Shown piece by piece: positions 36,915-50,960 of a stretch of 64,000 nt of DNA (position 1 is its first letter; the number at the start of each line of letters is the position of its first letter). Below the pieces are notes generated by a model. It saw only the letters and a program-made list of their open reading frames with translations, had not been told where the DNA came from and made no database searches. The DNA comes from Solenopsis invicta. Lineage: Eukaryota; Arthropoda; Insecta; Hymenoptera; Formicidae. The position numbers and the translations under genes are program-made. The DNA is taken from NCBI RefSeq assembly GCF_016802725.1, contig NC_052664.1, positions 29,591,275 through 29,655,274 on the forward strand, written 5' to 3'.

Positions 36915-37540
36915 AATTATAAATCACATTCGCTCGGTAAGATTTCACATTCAGATTTAGACAACACTGTTGTGTCGTCTAACCCAAATAATTCAAATGG
37001 AAATGGGTTGAGTGATCATTTTTTTAATTGTTTTGTGATAAAATAAAAAATTTCCACATACATGGAAGTTAAAAAGGACAACGTGTTATTTAAATGGAAT
37101 TTTTTAATATTTAATGCAGGTTATTTTCAAACATATTAGTTTCTATATTCGAGCTCGAATCTTATTACGAGATATCGTACAGTAGTTCGGAGAAACCCTT
37201 TTGGGACATCCAATCCCCGCATATCTCACTTTAGCGAGATTGAATGGATTAGATGTCGACAAGATATCGAAAAGTTCGTGCAACACAGAACTAGATCAGA
37301 TTTAATGACATCGAAAGATATAAAATACGTATAAAAATCATTCGATTGTACCAATCACATATAATCACAGTTGTATATATTGTCTTGTACGGTATAGCTA
37401 TCACGATATTGTATTTATCATTGTGACCACACATTGCTGCAAATCGCGCAGTGTTGCAATCGACGTTGGCAGCGACATTTCCTATATCGAAATCCGGTAA
37501 ATATCAAACGGGCATCGATCAATCGTTAATGGTCAATTAT
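36915..37540. other. AT-rich intron spacer
   Basis: Nothing recognisable. Confidence 0.55.
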
Positions 37541-37990
37541 GGATTATGGAGCTTGGCATGCGTCAATCGACGTGAGACACGTAAATTATAGCAACCGGCG
37601 TGGAGACGGTTTTCCGCCGATCCAATGCACGCCAACTCAATTAAACGAACTGACGTACGCGAAGATAAATAATCGTTGCGCGGTTTCGCATGCGCCTCGT
37701 AAAAGATTATAAATTCAAAAGGAATGATACCTGCCCGCACTAACGAACGCGGTGGTGAACGGCGGCGAGCCGGTGCTCCGGCGAAGCACCGATTTTTCCC
37801 ATTACGCGATTTATAAACGCTCCGACTGAGCGACTGAGCGACTGAGCGACTGAGCGACTGAGCGACTGAGCGACTGAGCGATGCGATGCGGCGGTGAATG
37901 CCGCTCAGAAGGCGGAAACGCACGATCGGCATAAAGCCACGTTAACGCCAAATGTTGAGCCGCGAAGGCACGCGTGAGCTACATTACGAG
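37541..37990. promoter_or_regulatory. CpG-rich patch with an 8-bp tandem repeat
   Basis: GC-rich block around a CGACTGAG array. No recognisable protein; the frame through it reads a Ser/Arg/Gln/Leu repeat. Confidence 0.25.
37823..37878. repeat. Tandem repeat, CGACTGAG x 7
   Basis: Seven exact 8-bp units, followed by degenerate GATGCGATGCG. Confidence 0.97.
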
Positions 37991-39780
37991 CAAAATTCAA
38001 ATATGAGAGAGAAAAATTGCTGTTTTTATACACACGTTATATTATGTGCGTCAGACTATATGCTCATCGAATTGCATGCTGTTTAAATTTTCATTAATAA
38101 GTGATTTCATTAATATCATTATTATCACTTTATAATTCATCGTTCGCGCTTTGCCAATGTGTTTGCGTCTGAAGATCTTCAATCGTAAGCTACTCGGGTT
38201 ATAGGTCATTGAGTTATAAGTCAATGCATACATTCCATTATATTCACGTTTTAATTTTATTCGTAATAAAGGAGCTTATATATATATTAGCTTTATACCT
38301 CGTCAGAACTTACTGTCTGTGCTCGGTAAGTTTGAGTAAAGAGTTTGAGTTTGAAATCTATGTCGTGACTCGTAGCCAACGTTTCCAATCGCAGTAAACT
38401 TTCGTTTCGCGTCTCGGTTAAGGATGGCGAGTACGTAAAATTTCACGCTATAAATGCTTCCGCTCGCACACAAATCGCAATATACCGACTTAATTTGCAT
38501 AAGCAGTTGCGCGGAAGCCATTACCAATAGGATATGTTGAAATCTAAGGTACTATTATTATGCGAAACAGGTAAACTGCTGAAATGCGCGTAAGAGGTAA
38601 ATATTGTGATATTGTTGTATTGCAAATACCAGCCTGATCTACATACAGCGTTACGATTGCTTCGCATATTTAATTTGATTCTACGCGAAAGCGTGTTCTG
38701 GAAGTAAGAAATTTTCCATTTTCGCATTTGGTGAAGAGAGCGGAAAGAAGAACAGCTTGTGATGAAATGAAGTGACTTCATGAGGGGATGGGGAAAGGGA
38801 TTTATATTGCATCAGAATAACTTTGCATCCGAGTAAAGAAAATCTTGCACTTTTGGAAAGTTCGGAATCATCCAGTGTTGAGAATGCTAAGCAGCAAACA
38901 ACATGGATTTAAATTTTCTGCCACCTCCAACGAAGTAAACGTAACAACTAACCGGACGTGTAACGATGCAAAGCTAAGATTGGTCAATTTTGTAAGGGGA
39001 TTTACGATATAAAATAATCTAATTACATATATAATTAAATACTAAAATATGAAACTTAAACGTTTATTATTAAGATGCAAAAATACGAAGAATCTTTTAA
39101 TTATTCCAAAATATATATAAATTTAGTTCTGAATGAACTAATATCCGAACAATCTAAAACGCTTTTGTTTAATGTCTTAAATACTTGTTCTAAATACTTT
39201 TTCTTAAATAATAATATTGTTTATGAAATAAATACAAAAAATATTATCTTTAGAAGTACATAAGTCATGAAAATTTAAACTAATTTATAATAGTTGTATA
39301 ACAAATTAATTTTTAGTATTAATTTTATAACATCTATAAAATAAATGTCTCATAAATTTTTTGAAGTATTTAAAGATTACAATCAAATTTTAATATTATA
39401 AAAAAACACATTTAAAATTTATAATAATAGTTTCCGTATAAGCATGCGAGTATAAAAACTTGTTCGGACTAGGACATTTATTTTATTGATTTTTATTATT
39501 TCCCGGATCTTTGTATTTTACAACATGTAAATATTTGGCAAAATAAGATTTAAGAGAATTAAAAAAAAATAAGTCTTGTGGCGATTGTGTGCGCCAATTG
39601 ACATTTGCATCTTTTTCTATTTATTTTATTTCATGTATAAATAAATAACATGATTCATACTTGCACGATTAAATATGGAATTAAGTTATTAAACGTAAAA
39701 CATGACATTAATCATGGCTCATTTAACTCGTATGTAGATATAGAGGTTAGCATTTTTCATTCACTCAGAGATATCCCTGA
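37991..39780. other. AT-rich intron spacer
   Basis: Very AT-rich from about 39,000 to 39,700. No gene is seen. Confidence 0.55.
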
Positions 39781-41865
39781 TAGTCTAATCTGATGCGATA
39801 ATCATCGAGTTACACGGAGTCAAAACATCGCTCCTATTAACTCTTGTCCGCGTTCCCATGAATATGGCGATATGCGTAATAATTTCGCACGTCCAACATA
39901 AGATTCGCATCAGCGTCCGCGTTTTATCGATATGCCGGACGATGCCGGCGATGCCGAGACCGGAGCTGCAGACTCGGAGCCGGTTTCCGCTCGCCAATGA
40001 GAACCGCGCGACAGGATGTATAAAATTCGATACCCGCGGTATGACAGAGAGGAGAACGACAAATCCTGCGGATGACAATTTTCTCGTTCGGGTACCTTAA
40101 CCAAACCCATCCCACCCGTGCCGCCTCTATACATCAGATCCATTCAAAACGCGGGACTTCATTGTCCTGTCCGTTGTTTGCCGAGGTAATCCTGTACCGG
40201 AGCACGAGAGAAGAGAAAGAGAGAGAGAGAGAAAGAGAGAAACAGATGACGCAAACCTACGACGCTGCGGAACGAGTCCAAAAAATCTCTCGCCGACCTG
40301 GTCCTGCCGATCTCTGTGTCATCTTTTACCCTCGTTCTCGTAGAATCCCCTCCTCTCCTTCGGCACGGCACGGCACGGAACAACGCGGTGACATTGGGAC
40401 AAATTTTCCGCCACAGAAGCCTCGAATGGAAAACGGCGGTCGTGGCGGGCGTCCTAGCCCCAGGGCAAAAACGTATTACATTTTAAAATGACAAAAAGGA
40501 GACCGGGCCTAATAATGGAGCTGGTCTATGGGATAATATGGGGTATATACACGTTATATTCTTTTTCTCTCTTTCTCTTTCTCTCTCGTGAGCGCATCCA
40601 ATATCGAATCCGGGGACGCGCGTGTATATACACGGGGGTACTCGATGCATTCTACCGAAAATCGCCGTGTAAACACGAGAGGCCGTCCTGTCGTTCCTGC
40701 TCCCGTTGTCCTCGAACGCGAAGGTACCGTGCCGATCCGCCGCGAACGTACTGTCAATCTCGACTCGCCCGACTGTCAGTCTCGGCTACCGAAGATCGAC
40801 GACGTTATCTGATCGCGATGGTTAACGTCCTTCTTGCGTCCTGTCGTTGCGTCCGAAAGATTCGACGTGCACAGCGATTCTCTCGCCGATTCGAATTTCG
40901 AGAGTATCGGTATCCGCGAGATCATCGAGAGGCTCCGATTTGAAGTTCGCTTAATTACAGCGGCTTCTCGTCCTTCTCCGCTCGTCATTCGCTGAAATAC
41001 CCTCGTCGATGGCCGGGTAAGTGGGTCGAGGTAGCTGGCTACTATGTTGGGAAAAATGTCATTCGTATCTTATTGTGCGTGGGTTATTTATAGCGCGACC
41101 GATAAGTCATACGCGCGTTCGGTTCCGAAGTCAATACGGAAATAGTTGAATGATTATGGAAAGGCGCGATACGTGATGCGCTCGAGTGCATTGAGATTAA
41201 TTAATCGTTTAGTTATCACTCCGCTGGAGTCGGTAGGCCGTGTTTAAAAAATAAATTCCGCCGCGTTTACAGGCGAACAGTCTACAAACACGTGTAGAAA
41301 GCAAATCGAGTCGACAGTCAAATAAATACGGCAATACGCTTCGCTAATAAAGTCTGACAATTTTGCAGACGAACTTTTCGCGATAAAGAAGCGAGTGTAA
41401 TATTCCCTCGGAAAGAGACTCGCACTTCTCGTCCTGAAGAAGCAGATATGTGTAATGGCTCTTATTCGCCATGGATCGCATTGAAGGGTCGCAAACAGAG
41501 CGATGAAGAGTTAATCTCGGGCAGCGGGTGTCAGGGGAGGAATCCATAATTTTCGCTAACGCAGTAATATGCGCCGGTTAATAGAGTATGTGACAGCTTT
41601 CCAGTTTGGTTCCACTTAGGCGCGTGCTGAAAAAGGGCAAAAAAGAGAGAAACCGATCTTGGTTCGAAATACACCCACGGTATCTACACAAGCGGCGTCG
41701 GATAAGTTACCAGTATAAAGTTACGCTCGTGAAGCCGCCAAATCGCCAAGAGCCGTCGGGGCGTTAAATTTGAGGATGGTTTCACGGACATCGATAAAAA
41801 TTTTACGCGTTCGGTGAGCACGCGCGCGCGCGATCGATGCGAACGCGCTCACCGTGTTGCGCGAC

Positions 41866-41898
<33 letters not shown>

Positions 41899-42160
41899 TC
41901 GCGAACGGTTATGATCGTTCTACCGCGAAGCCGGCGGAACGAATGCTAATTGCTTAGCGCGATTTATAGACACGATTAATAATAATACAAGCGCTGGAAA
42001 TATCTGTATTTGCCCGACCTTGGCTACACGCCAGCCTCTCGTCCCTAATTTAGAGGTACCGTGTTTCGTTAAAGTCTACAGCGATGTCAACTATGCGAGT
42101 TTCTCTATACGAGATTTCGTATGACAAATTGCTCGCGACAAATTGCATATGACGGATTAT
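39781..42160. promoter_or_regulatory. CpG-rich intronic island cluster
   Basis: An extended GC/CpG-rich stretch with a GA tract near 40,216-40,234, CGGCA pentamers at 40,360-40,378 and a GATGAC hexamer array at 41,869-41,898. Arg/Ser-rich frames on both strands are biased shadows. This is the largest island in the intron and a reasonable enhancer candidate. Confidence 0.35.
41863..41898. repeat. GATGAC hexamer array (5 units) with flanking GAC
   Basis: Five exact GATGAC units preceded by GACGAC. Confidence 0.95.
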
Positions 42161-42165
42161 TATTT

Positions 42166-42663
42166 GTAAGGTAAATGTCCTAGTGATCAAAAATATGCCC
42201 CTGTACCCGGGCACTTGCCCGGAAACGATTAATTTTAGACGTGTTTTTGTAATATTAAAATTTAATTATAATCTTTAAATATTTTAAGATATTTATAAAG
42301 CAAGTTATTTTAGATATTATCAAAATTAATTTGTTACACAATTAGATTAGAGTTTGCATGGTAATGTTTTTAACATTTTTTAAGAATTACGTATTTGCTA
42401 AGATATTTTATTTATTTTATAATCAAGAAATATTTAGGACATTAAAGATATGCGTTTTAGATTGACAGACATATTGATTCATTTAGATTCATTTAGCTTA
42501 AGTTACAAGCTTATTATTTTCGAAGTAATTAAAAAACTTTTCATATTTTTGTATATTAATAATAACGTTTTATATATCGTAAATCCGTACCAAAATTCAA
42601 CAAGTTTGGTTCTGTTTTGTTACACGTCCAATTACTGAGACACTTAAGACACTTACTTTACAG
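42166..42663. mobile_element. About 500-bp AT-rich element with terminal inverted repeats
   Basis: The left end GTAAGGTAAATGTCCTAGTG and the reverse complement of the right end GTAAAGTAAGTGTCTTAAGTG align over about 20 bases. The interior is AT-rich apart from a CCCGGGCACTTGCCCGG near-palindrome at 42,208-42,224. Likely a non-autonomous DNA transposon; no clear target duplication. Confidence 0.45.
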
Positions 42664-42829
42664 TTTCGATTACATTTTCATGATGTTCGCGCAGACGCGA
42701 GCGTGATTCTTTCAAGTAAATTATTATTAATCTTTCGTTTTTCAAAAAAAGTAGGTGAAAACAATATTCCTTAATGTGACATCTATCTGGTCGTAACATT
42801 ACAGCGAGGCGTAAAGACTGGCGTAAATT

Positions 42830-43197
42830 CTCATTACAAATGTCGTGCGCTCGGCGTCGCCTACGGGACGAATTATCTCGACTCACGCCTGAACAAAATC
42901 GATATCTGCCGCGACAGACACGAAGACTACAGACATAGAAACGCGAGACACACTTAGCAAATCACTCGATGGGATACGTGAGGGGGAAAATCTTGGTGTA
43001 ATTATTGGGAGTTGGCGAGATGCACTCACCCGCGATCCCATGTCGAGGATCGACGGCTGGATTTCCGTAATCGGAGAAGCAACCGGCCAATATGGCGGAA
43101 GGATAGAAAAAAATATGGCGTCGAGAAGGACCGTAGTTGCTTTGAGCTGTCTGATCGCTGGATAGACAAATAAACGGTCTAAGTGGTTAGCATCGGG

Positions 43198-43248
<51 letters not shown>

Positions 43249-43620
43249 AAGGGTGAGAGGTAGATTCCGAATTATAATACCAGGTCCTCGTGTTGGTGCG
43301 AGAGAAGAGGGTTCGCGGCGAGGGCGCGACCCGGGCGACAGGCTTGGATGGATTGTTATTGGTCGAGGATTTAACCCTCTACCTTTTGCCCCACCACGGA
43401 TACGTATGCTACACGTATGATATGCTAACGAGCACATCAGCGGTGCGCGCATCGAGGGACGAGATCCCTGCGTAGGGGTTGCTGCCTGGCTACTCCTTGT
43501 TGTACGAAAAAGAGGGGGGAGGAGGAGGGCCAGCCGGCCGACCATCCGCACGAAGAGTGTAGGTATCAAAATCTAATCCTTTGATGCCTTAATGCCGCGG
43601 AAGCCCTATCGCGAATGATT
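42830..43620. promoter_or_regulatory. CpG-rich patch with GA microsatellite
   Basis: GC-rich block with (GA)n at 43,206-43,241. The 228-codon minus-strand frame across it (42,883-43,569) contains a Ser/Leu run from the GA tract and no domain. Candidate regulatory DNA. Confidence 0.25.
43206..43241. repeat. (GA)n microsatellite
   Basis: About 18 GA units. Confidence 0.97.
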
Positions 43621-45260
43621 TCTTCCAGGCCCACGCCAATTCTATGCGCCAGCATTCTCTCCGCACGTTCCTCTTTCACCGTCAACGATACCGGCGATAT
43701 TCTCAAAAGTGTTGGGTTTCGGTGCTTCATTTCTATGGTCTCCCATAGTACGCCTTTCATTGTCATTACGTGCATGTTGCGTATATCAATAATGTCTCAC
43801 AATACGTTGACCTGTCATTTCTTCAGACTGCTCCAAAGACAATTATATCTTTATAGCATTTTAGAATTGAGTTACCGAAAGTTTACGAAACTAATTATCC
43901 GGAATAATACTCCTTCGGCTATATTGACAGTTTATTTTATTACTACTTTGCTACAAGTTCACCAAATAATATCATTTTTTTTAGAGAAAGCTCGATTGGA
44001 AGTGAAAATTCTTGCCAGTGATAAATTTCCAAAGCAAACTTGCATTCAAAACTGAAAAAATTTACTGTTATCAACTAGATTAGATTGAAAGATGTTTACA
44101 TAAAATTGTAATAAAGCGTTGATTCTATTTTATCTCTGTCTTTCTGTCGTATCAATTAGTTTCGTGATTATATTTCAATGTATATTGACGATTTTTTTGT
44201 GTCTTTTAATTTGCAAACTTAATTTTTCAATAAGTGACTGTATCTTCTCGGGATATAGCCTCAGAATCGAAATATATTATCTCTGAAAAGTCCTGGTCGC
44301 GTTTCCGCAACTTCCGACGAGTTCTTCGGGCAGAATTGCTGACTCGCAAAGTCAGAATTGAATGGACAAGCCTCCCGGGAACATTTTCCTTTACCCAGTA
44401 AAAAGCGTTTAAAGAGCAACGCTCTGTGCTCGAGTATATAACGGTTACATTAGAAACTTAATTTTCGAGATGAAGTCGGCGTTTTTATAGGTTCCCACGA
44501 AATAGTTTCGACGGCCTTCAATTAGTAAGGCAGCGCAGCGGTACTCGACGGTTCCCGATAATTGGCCCGCCGACTTAATGCTCTGACAAAAACTTTTGAT
44601 TCGTTAAAGAAGATCAACGATAGAAACGGGAGTTGTTCGGTAAAAGCCAACGATAAAACGCCGGCGAAAACTGACGTACGCCGTCGCGCCACCGGTGTCC
44701 GAAAATTCAGAGGGAAACGTGGCGCGGCACAAAGCGCGGCGCTCTCCGTCCGTTTTGCGTAGCATGAAAAGCCCAGCGTGAAACATCTGACGAATTTCCG
44801 AATATTTGTACAATGTGTGTGGACCGGAAAAGGCCCTGTACATGGTTTATGTAAGTCTCTAATGTATAATTCAGCGACACACAGGACTCATACGGAATAT
44901 ACTGAATATTCGAAAATCGTAGAACGATACTCTGGTGATGCTTCGATAAATTGTCATTTGTTCTAGCTCCTATCGCAAAATTTGTCAAGGTAAATTTTAA
45001 TTGTAACACGGAAGTTCAACTAATCGAAATTCCTTTTAGCGACATTCGAAAACCTGTAAAACTACTACTTAATTGTTTGTTAATAAAATATTTCAATCAA
45101 GTTAAACAAAAAATCAAAGTTTTATTTTTATCAGATTTTCATTGACATTATTATGACTCTTGAGATTTAAAGAATCTATGTCTGTATCTAATTAAAACAT
45201 ACGGTACGTTTCAAAATTGTGTAATCTTTCGTCAAAATCACGCGATATTAAAATAAGATA
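43621..45260. other. AT-rich intron spacer with a GC patch
   Basis: A moderately GC patch lies at about 44,500-44,770; the remainder is AT-rich. No gene is seen. Confidence 0.5.
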
Positions 45261-47260
45261 CAGAACGAATGGCGATTTGTCGCGAGCTGCCCGAGAGAGA
45301 AGAGCCACCTCGTTTTTCCTCATCGCAGAGCCTCGCAGCATTCAAGCGAGCATTGTTACAAGACGAGAGCCACGCTGCGTTTGCTGGCTCTCGTGGAAAA
45401 AAAGGAGCAGACCGTTTTCGCGAGCGTTTGCGAGAGAGAGCGACCGAGAGAGGGATACGTTTAGGTAGGCGAGGTGAAGCGGGATAGAGAGAAAGGAGGG
45501 GGAGAAAAAATCGGAGATGCTAATCTCCCCGCGCGTCGAAGGGGGCAACTATGTGCTAATGCGATCCCGTTTAGCCAAGTCACCCGGAAAACGGGACACC
45601 CGCCCCGATCTCGTGCAAGAAGAGTATCCCGTCTCTTTTTCCTCCTCTCTCTCTCTCCCCTCTGCTTCTCTCTCGTGTACGCGCACATACTCCTGCGCGA
45701 CGTGATCCGGTAGAGCCGATCATAACGTAACGGCATTGCCGATGACAAAACACCGTGCACATCGCATCGGTGGCGCACCGGTGAGGGGAAGTCCCCCATT
45801 AGCCGCTCATCAGCCTCCAGGCGTTGTCGCTGTTGCGGCGGCGGCGGCTATAACACAGTCGCGTCTCTCCGCGCCATTGTGTGCGACATCGATTGTCATT
45901 ATTTCGCGATATCCGCTTCCCGACCTCCCCGCATAGCGTTCGCGGTGCGACCGAGCGGAAACATTTGGACATATTGGAATACGAGCATTGTGTCAATATA
46001 CGTTCCGTTCTGCTCTCCTCTCCTCTCTTTCTCTCTCTCTCTCTATCACTCTATCTACCTCGCTTCCTACTTCTCGTTTCGCGTGTCTCTTTTTTAATGC
46101 GCGTATTACGGGCTGGGCAGCGTTACGATCGATGGAATCATTCCCACAGTTCGGTCTCGTACCGCGCCTTCCGGTGGTGATGGGTGATTATGAGCCTCGA
46201 GCGGAAAACGAAACATTTTTATTGTTCTCCTAGAATTGGGGAAGTAGAGATTTTTATACAAAATACAGCATCAAAGTGGGGAGGGGAGTGGGGGGGGGGA
46301 TAGAAATTTTAATGCTACATAATTTTACAATAAAACTTCAACGTTAGTATGTTAAGGAATTTTAACTAGCGGCAAAAAATATCAAATTTTTCTCACTTCT
46401 CTATTATTTGATCACAAATTGTTCCACTCATTTTACACAATAATAAAAGGTAACATTTGTCGTTACATTTTCTTATTGGATCCTGTACACGAGTGTTAAT
46501 ATTCCTAGGCGACTAATGACAGTTTCGCAATTTTGCGAAAAAAGTGATAATGCTATATTTCCCCGCGTTTTCAAAGAAAGAAAAATATTTTGACGCAAAC
46601 TTCGAAAGTTACGATAACATTTCGAGCACGTCGGTGAAATATTGAGAGAAGGAGAGGGCGGATGGGGGGGAGGGGGAGGGGTTTCGGTGATGTCGACGCC
46701 GCGACGCGGCGACGGTGCGGCGCGTGCCACCGCTGGCGATTAAGTTCTCACGAGAACCCAAGGAGATACATATAGCGGTTGTACATAATGGGCACATAGT
46801 GTGTACATGGAAGAAGTGACGAGAGGAGGCGTCGGTTGGCAATAAGCCCGCGGGGGCCGCTCGGGCTTGGTTTCGCTGCTGGTTGTTAAGTAAATAGGGT
46901 ATCCTCGCATTTTCGGTGGCGTCGCCCGCTCAGGATGGTGATGACGGCTGATAACCCTTTCACCCCCACGCGCCAAATAATATGACCCTCTTAAACGACG
47001 GCTTTTGATGTGTCGTCGCTTCGACGCACATTTTACGAATGGTAGCAGTCTACGCGGCCAATTTCAGTCCCCCGCTCCGCAATCGACACCCCCGAGTGCG
47101 TGTCTCTTCTACATCTACCCTCTGTTCCTACCCCCGAAGATATTCACTCAACCTTCTCCGCATCCGAATTAATCCAACTGGCGGACGTCATAATCATTAT
47201 CCCTGCCTTTCACGCCATTTCGCGCCTTTCATGTTACTCCGATCAAATCTTGTCAACCAT
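45261..47260. promoter_or_regulatory. CpG-rich intronic island
   Basis: GC-rich block with a GCGGCGGCGG run near 45,837-45,847, a CT tract near 46,024-46,044 and G-rich runs at 46,277-46,300 and 46,662-46,681. Open frames are biased and unrecognised. Candidate enhancer region. Confidence 0.3.
46662..46681 (+). other. G-quadruplex-prone G-run cluster
   Basis: G7, G5 and G4 runs separated by single A residues satisfy the usual four G-tract criterion when the G7 is split. Confidence 0.6.
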
Positions 47261-50200
47261 GTAATCTTGATCATTTTCATTTAACGATTATATGTGTTAC
47301 ATGTTAAATTACGTAACAGATTTTTATATTCTGAAGATATTATACCACAAGAATTAGTCACTTTTTATATTGCATTATGCAACATGGCTACAATCTTATA
47401 ATTAATAGTTTATGTACATTATCGCAGTATACACTTACATATAAAAAATTAATTAGTAGATAACTGGCTTGGTAAATTGATATAATGTTTTAATATTAAC
47501 CTTCATTACGGTTTTTTTTTTAATATGTATGAAATTAAATTCTTTTTTAGAAGAGAGAATGAGATATAATAAAAGTTGATAACTTACGAAAATCAAATTT
47601 GCGTAATTATTTATTGTGCTTACACAGATAATATGTCTAATTATAAGTTCCTCGTTATTAAGTAAAAATTCAAATCTCTAATCTCTGAACCATCAGGATT
47701 TAATTTGGCAGTGATTCAACTGGGCGTCTTGCCTTTCATCTATGCCAATGAATAATGTACGAACTTGGATGCTCTATACCTTTAGAATTTTAGTTTAATG
47801 TGCGTGAAATATTATTGTGCGTAATGTATTATAAATTAATAATATATAAAGAAACGTATTTGAGAATTATGATTGATCAAAGATTCAAATATCTTGTCAA
47901 ATATCTTTACGAGGATTACGTATATTTACATATATATTTTTTTATGTTTTTTATAATAATAATAAAAATAATTATAAAAAAATGTATGTTTTAATATACT
48001 TATAAAAAAAAGAAAAAGAAATGTTTTGTGTTTCAATGTAAAACACAAATGATAAAAAAATATTAAAATAAAAAAATTAAATATATGTATACTTTGGCCG
48101 AGGTAATATTTTTCGCAAGAAACTCTTTACAGTTTTATATTTTTAGACTATTGCGGGCAATTATAAATACAGATATCAGATTTTGCACACAATTACCGTA
48201 CGATGTTTGAATAAGAGTTATGATGGGAAGAATCTCACTGGGCAAGGGTTGCGATTGATGAAAAAGAATGCTAGATTAGAACAACGGTTCGTAGCTTCCA
48301 TAGTCCCAGGCATATCAACTTACGCGCGATACTATATAATACCACAGTAAGCAGATTTAACCAAGATAATGCATTTTGTACAAGCATTGTACAAGTCGTA
48401 TGTAGATCAAGTTTTGGACATTGTTTAAAAATATATATTATGTTTAAATAATTTTATGCAATTTATAATACATATATAATTTTGGATATCGCGTCTATTC
48501 TGTTAGTTCTATTTATGCTAATGAAAAAAAAAAAAAAAAAACACAATTGGCTAATCGTTCCAATTTGTATGAAAAAGGAAAAACGATTGGTAAAGGCCGA
48601 TGAGATTAAGTAGGAATTGAACAAATATTCATTTGTAACTATTAGAAATTACTACGAGTTATGTCAAATGAAACAGAGAAATGCATGAGAGAATGAATAT
48701 TCTTATTCTCTGTCTAACATGAGAGGCACGATGAAATCAAATTGTTGTGAAGATTATTTGTAGTATTCACCAACAATTCTCTAACTGTAAAAAGCATGAC
48801 TAAATTATAGTCGTTGATTTAACTTACGGTATTTACGGGAATAGTTGTTCCACGGGCTATTCAAGCTTCGATCCGAGAATGCTGTTTCTCGTTACGTACG
48901 AGCGCAGAGTTTCGGAATTAGCGACAGCCGCGCGCGGTATATATATAATTCCCGTCCTGTTCGTAAAGTATATTTTATTACCGCAGCACCTCGCATCGGG
49001 ACGATTCGATGTTACGCGATACGCAGCAATTAAATACAAGAATATTTTGCGTGACGTAATTTTCTCTGTAATGTGATGCGACTAGATCCAAAGATACTAT
49101 GTTGAGGTAGGTTAGGTAATGTTAAGTCTGCGAAGCGGCAGCGACTTCTGTAATTTATGACGTTATGCATATTCTACAAGTTTCACGTCTGCGATATTTA
49201 CGAATTTTTAATTATTGTGATAATACGCATCAAAAACATGCAAATAATATTATAATACTAATATTATACACTAATTGCATGATATTTCTGCGCTAACAGG
49301 CGAAAGAGATAAATTATTGTATATCATAATAGTTTCAAGGTATTAAAAAAAACAAAAAATATAAAAATGCCTCGTTTAACTTATAAATTCGGATGGTCGC
49401 TAGATCATTGCCCGTTTCCATCCGAGTAAACAACCGTTTTAATAACATCGTCCACTACATTATGTATTAGGCTACGTTATTTTCTCGGAAGAAACTGTTT
49501 TAAGTAACTATTACCTTGAAAATGAGGATATCGTAAAAAAAGACGCAGATAAAATCGCTCCGGGAAAATCAGAAGGTATAGAACTCACTAAGCGATTTCA
49601 GATCTCTAGTAATACGTATAAATTCTTTCGTTCTTGATTAATTGAGCGAAACCTGTCAGGCAAAGGCAAAATCGAAGGTGTGACTTGTTGACGAGGTTAA
49701 ATTCTAGTCGCCGATTCGCCGACGATATCGACGTATAGTATGCGAAAACGCGACGACGCGACGCGGTCGAGCATCGGGATGCAAAAATGTGATTTGTACC
49801 AACATATATGAGTGCTCCGTCTAAAATATTGATCGGATTCTTGACCGCACTCCCGTGTCCGTCGCCCCATCTCGATATTCCTACCTTTTGGAGGTAGATG
49901 AGTTTTTTTTTTGCTCGCTTGGACGACAGACCCGCATGCGATTGAGAATGAACGTTTCCGTTTGCGCGCATCGGACAATATTTTCCCATCTTTCACTTGT
50001 AAATTAATGCGTCTGAATAATTCTTTACTATAGATAGAATAATGTACCTTGAGACTTGCCGTGAAAGAAAAAAAAGAAATTATCTGTAATCACGTTCAGT
50101 AAAGTCGGTTTGTTATGCAATATGAGGATATTTTAAAATGATCGCTTACGAAAAATGTAAAATAGCAGGAAGGTAATTAGCCAGATTCTGGAATTATCAC

Positions 50201-50320
50201 CAACTTGCAGAATGACCTGTGCCATTCCCGATGAATAATCAGAAGGGATCGAATCAATTTTCCGATAATCGATCATCTTCATATTTCGTTGGTTTCCGAT
50301 TTCAAATTTTTCTCTTTACC
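47261..50320. other. AT-rich intron spacer
   Basis: Includes an A18 run at 48,524-48,541 and a small TTGTGTTT/AAACACAA hairpin near 48,024-48,048. Less AT-rich patches at 48,840-49,070 and 49,600-49,990 have no recognisable content. No gene. Confidence 0.5.
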
Positions 50321-50329
50321 ATTCTTCAA

Positions 50330-50960
50330 TACGAAATTTCTTTTTCTTCATGCGACTTCTCGTCGCGTCTCATTCTCTCGTATTACGCTCCATAATTTAA
50401 TTAGAAACCGCAGATTATTCGATAATGCAGCGCGCATTAAACTTTTATAGATTCAGCAAAACGTAACGCTCGATCATACGCTTTTCTACAAGGATAAACA
50501 GTTTTGAGTATCAATAATTCACACCTCGTTATCATAAATTACATACTGTTTCTTATTACCACGTCGGTGGGTGATACGCTTTAAACGCGAATACTGTTCT
50601 TGCGGCAATAACTGATATTCGTTAATTTGATTTGCACGCATTATTGCATAACGTCACGCCGAAATTATTCGTCCTCTCCATAAGTTCAAGGCGAGGTGTC
50701 ACCTGCGTCGTTCTAAAATTTCGTCCCTACCCGTCTCAAACTTGTCGCATTTTATGAATAATTCACATCACAGCCAGCCGTAATTCTTAATAACCACCAG
50801 TCGCCGTTCGTTGTCCTTGAAATTTTTTGGCTCGGATCAATGAAATCGATATATGTATCGTTCTTCAGGGTCAGTCACACGATGTAACAGTCCGAAAAAT
50901 GTTGAAATAATTCAGTTTCGTGGTTTATAGCGACCGTTCCGAGAAATCATCCGAGACGCT
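50330..50960. promoter_or_regulatory. Candidate enhancer with homeodomain and Runt-like motifs
   Basis: At 50,390-50,416 a TTAATTA homeodomain site is followed within four bases by AACCGCA (Runt-type). Nearby are TTTATAG, GATTTGCACGCATTATTGCA (POU-like) and ATCGATATATGTATCG. Moderate GC with non-repetitive sequence, and no frame with coding character. Inferred from motif density only. Confidence 0.35.

Noticed and set aside
42883..43569. 228-codon minus-strand frame
   Set aside because: It crosses a GA microsatellite (Ser/Leu run), has no recognisable domain and lacks coding character outside the run.
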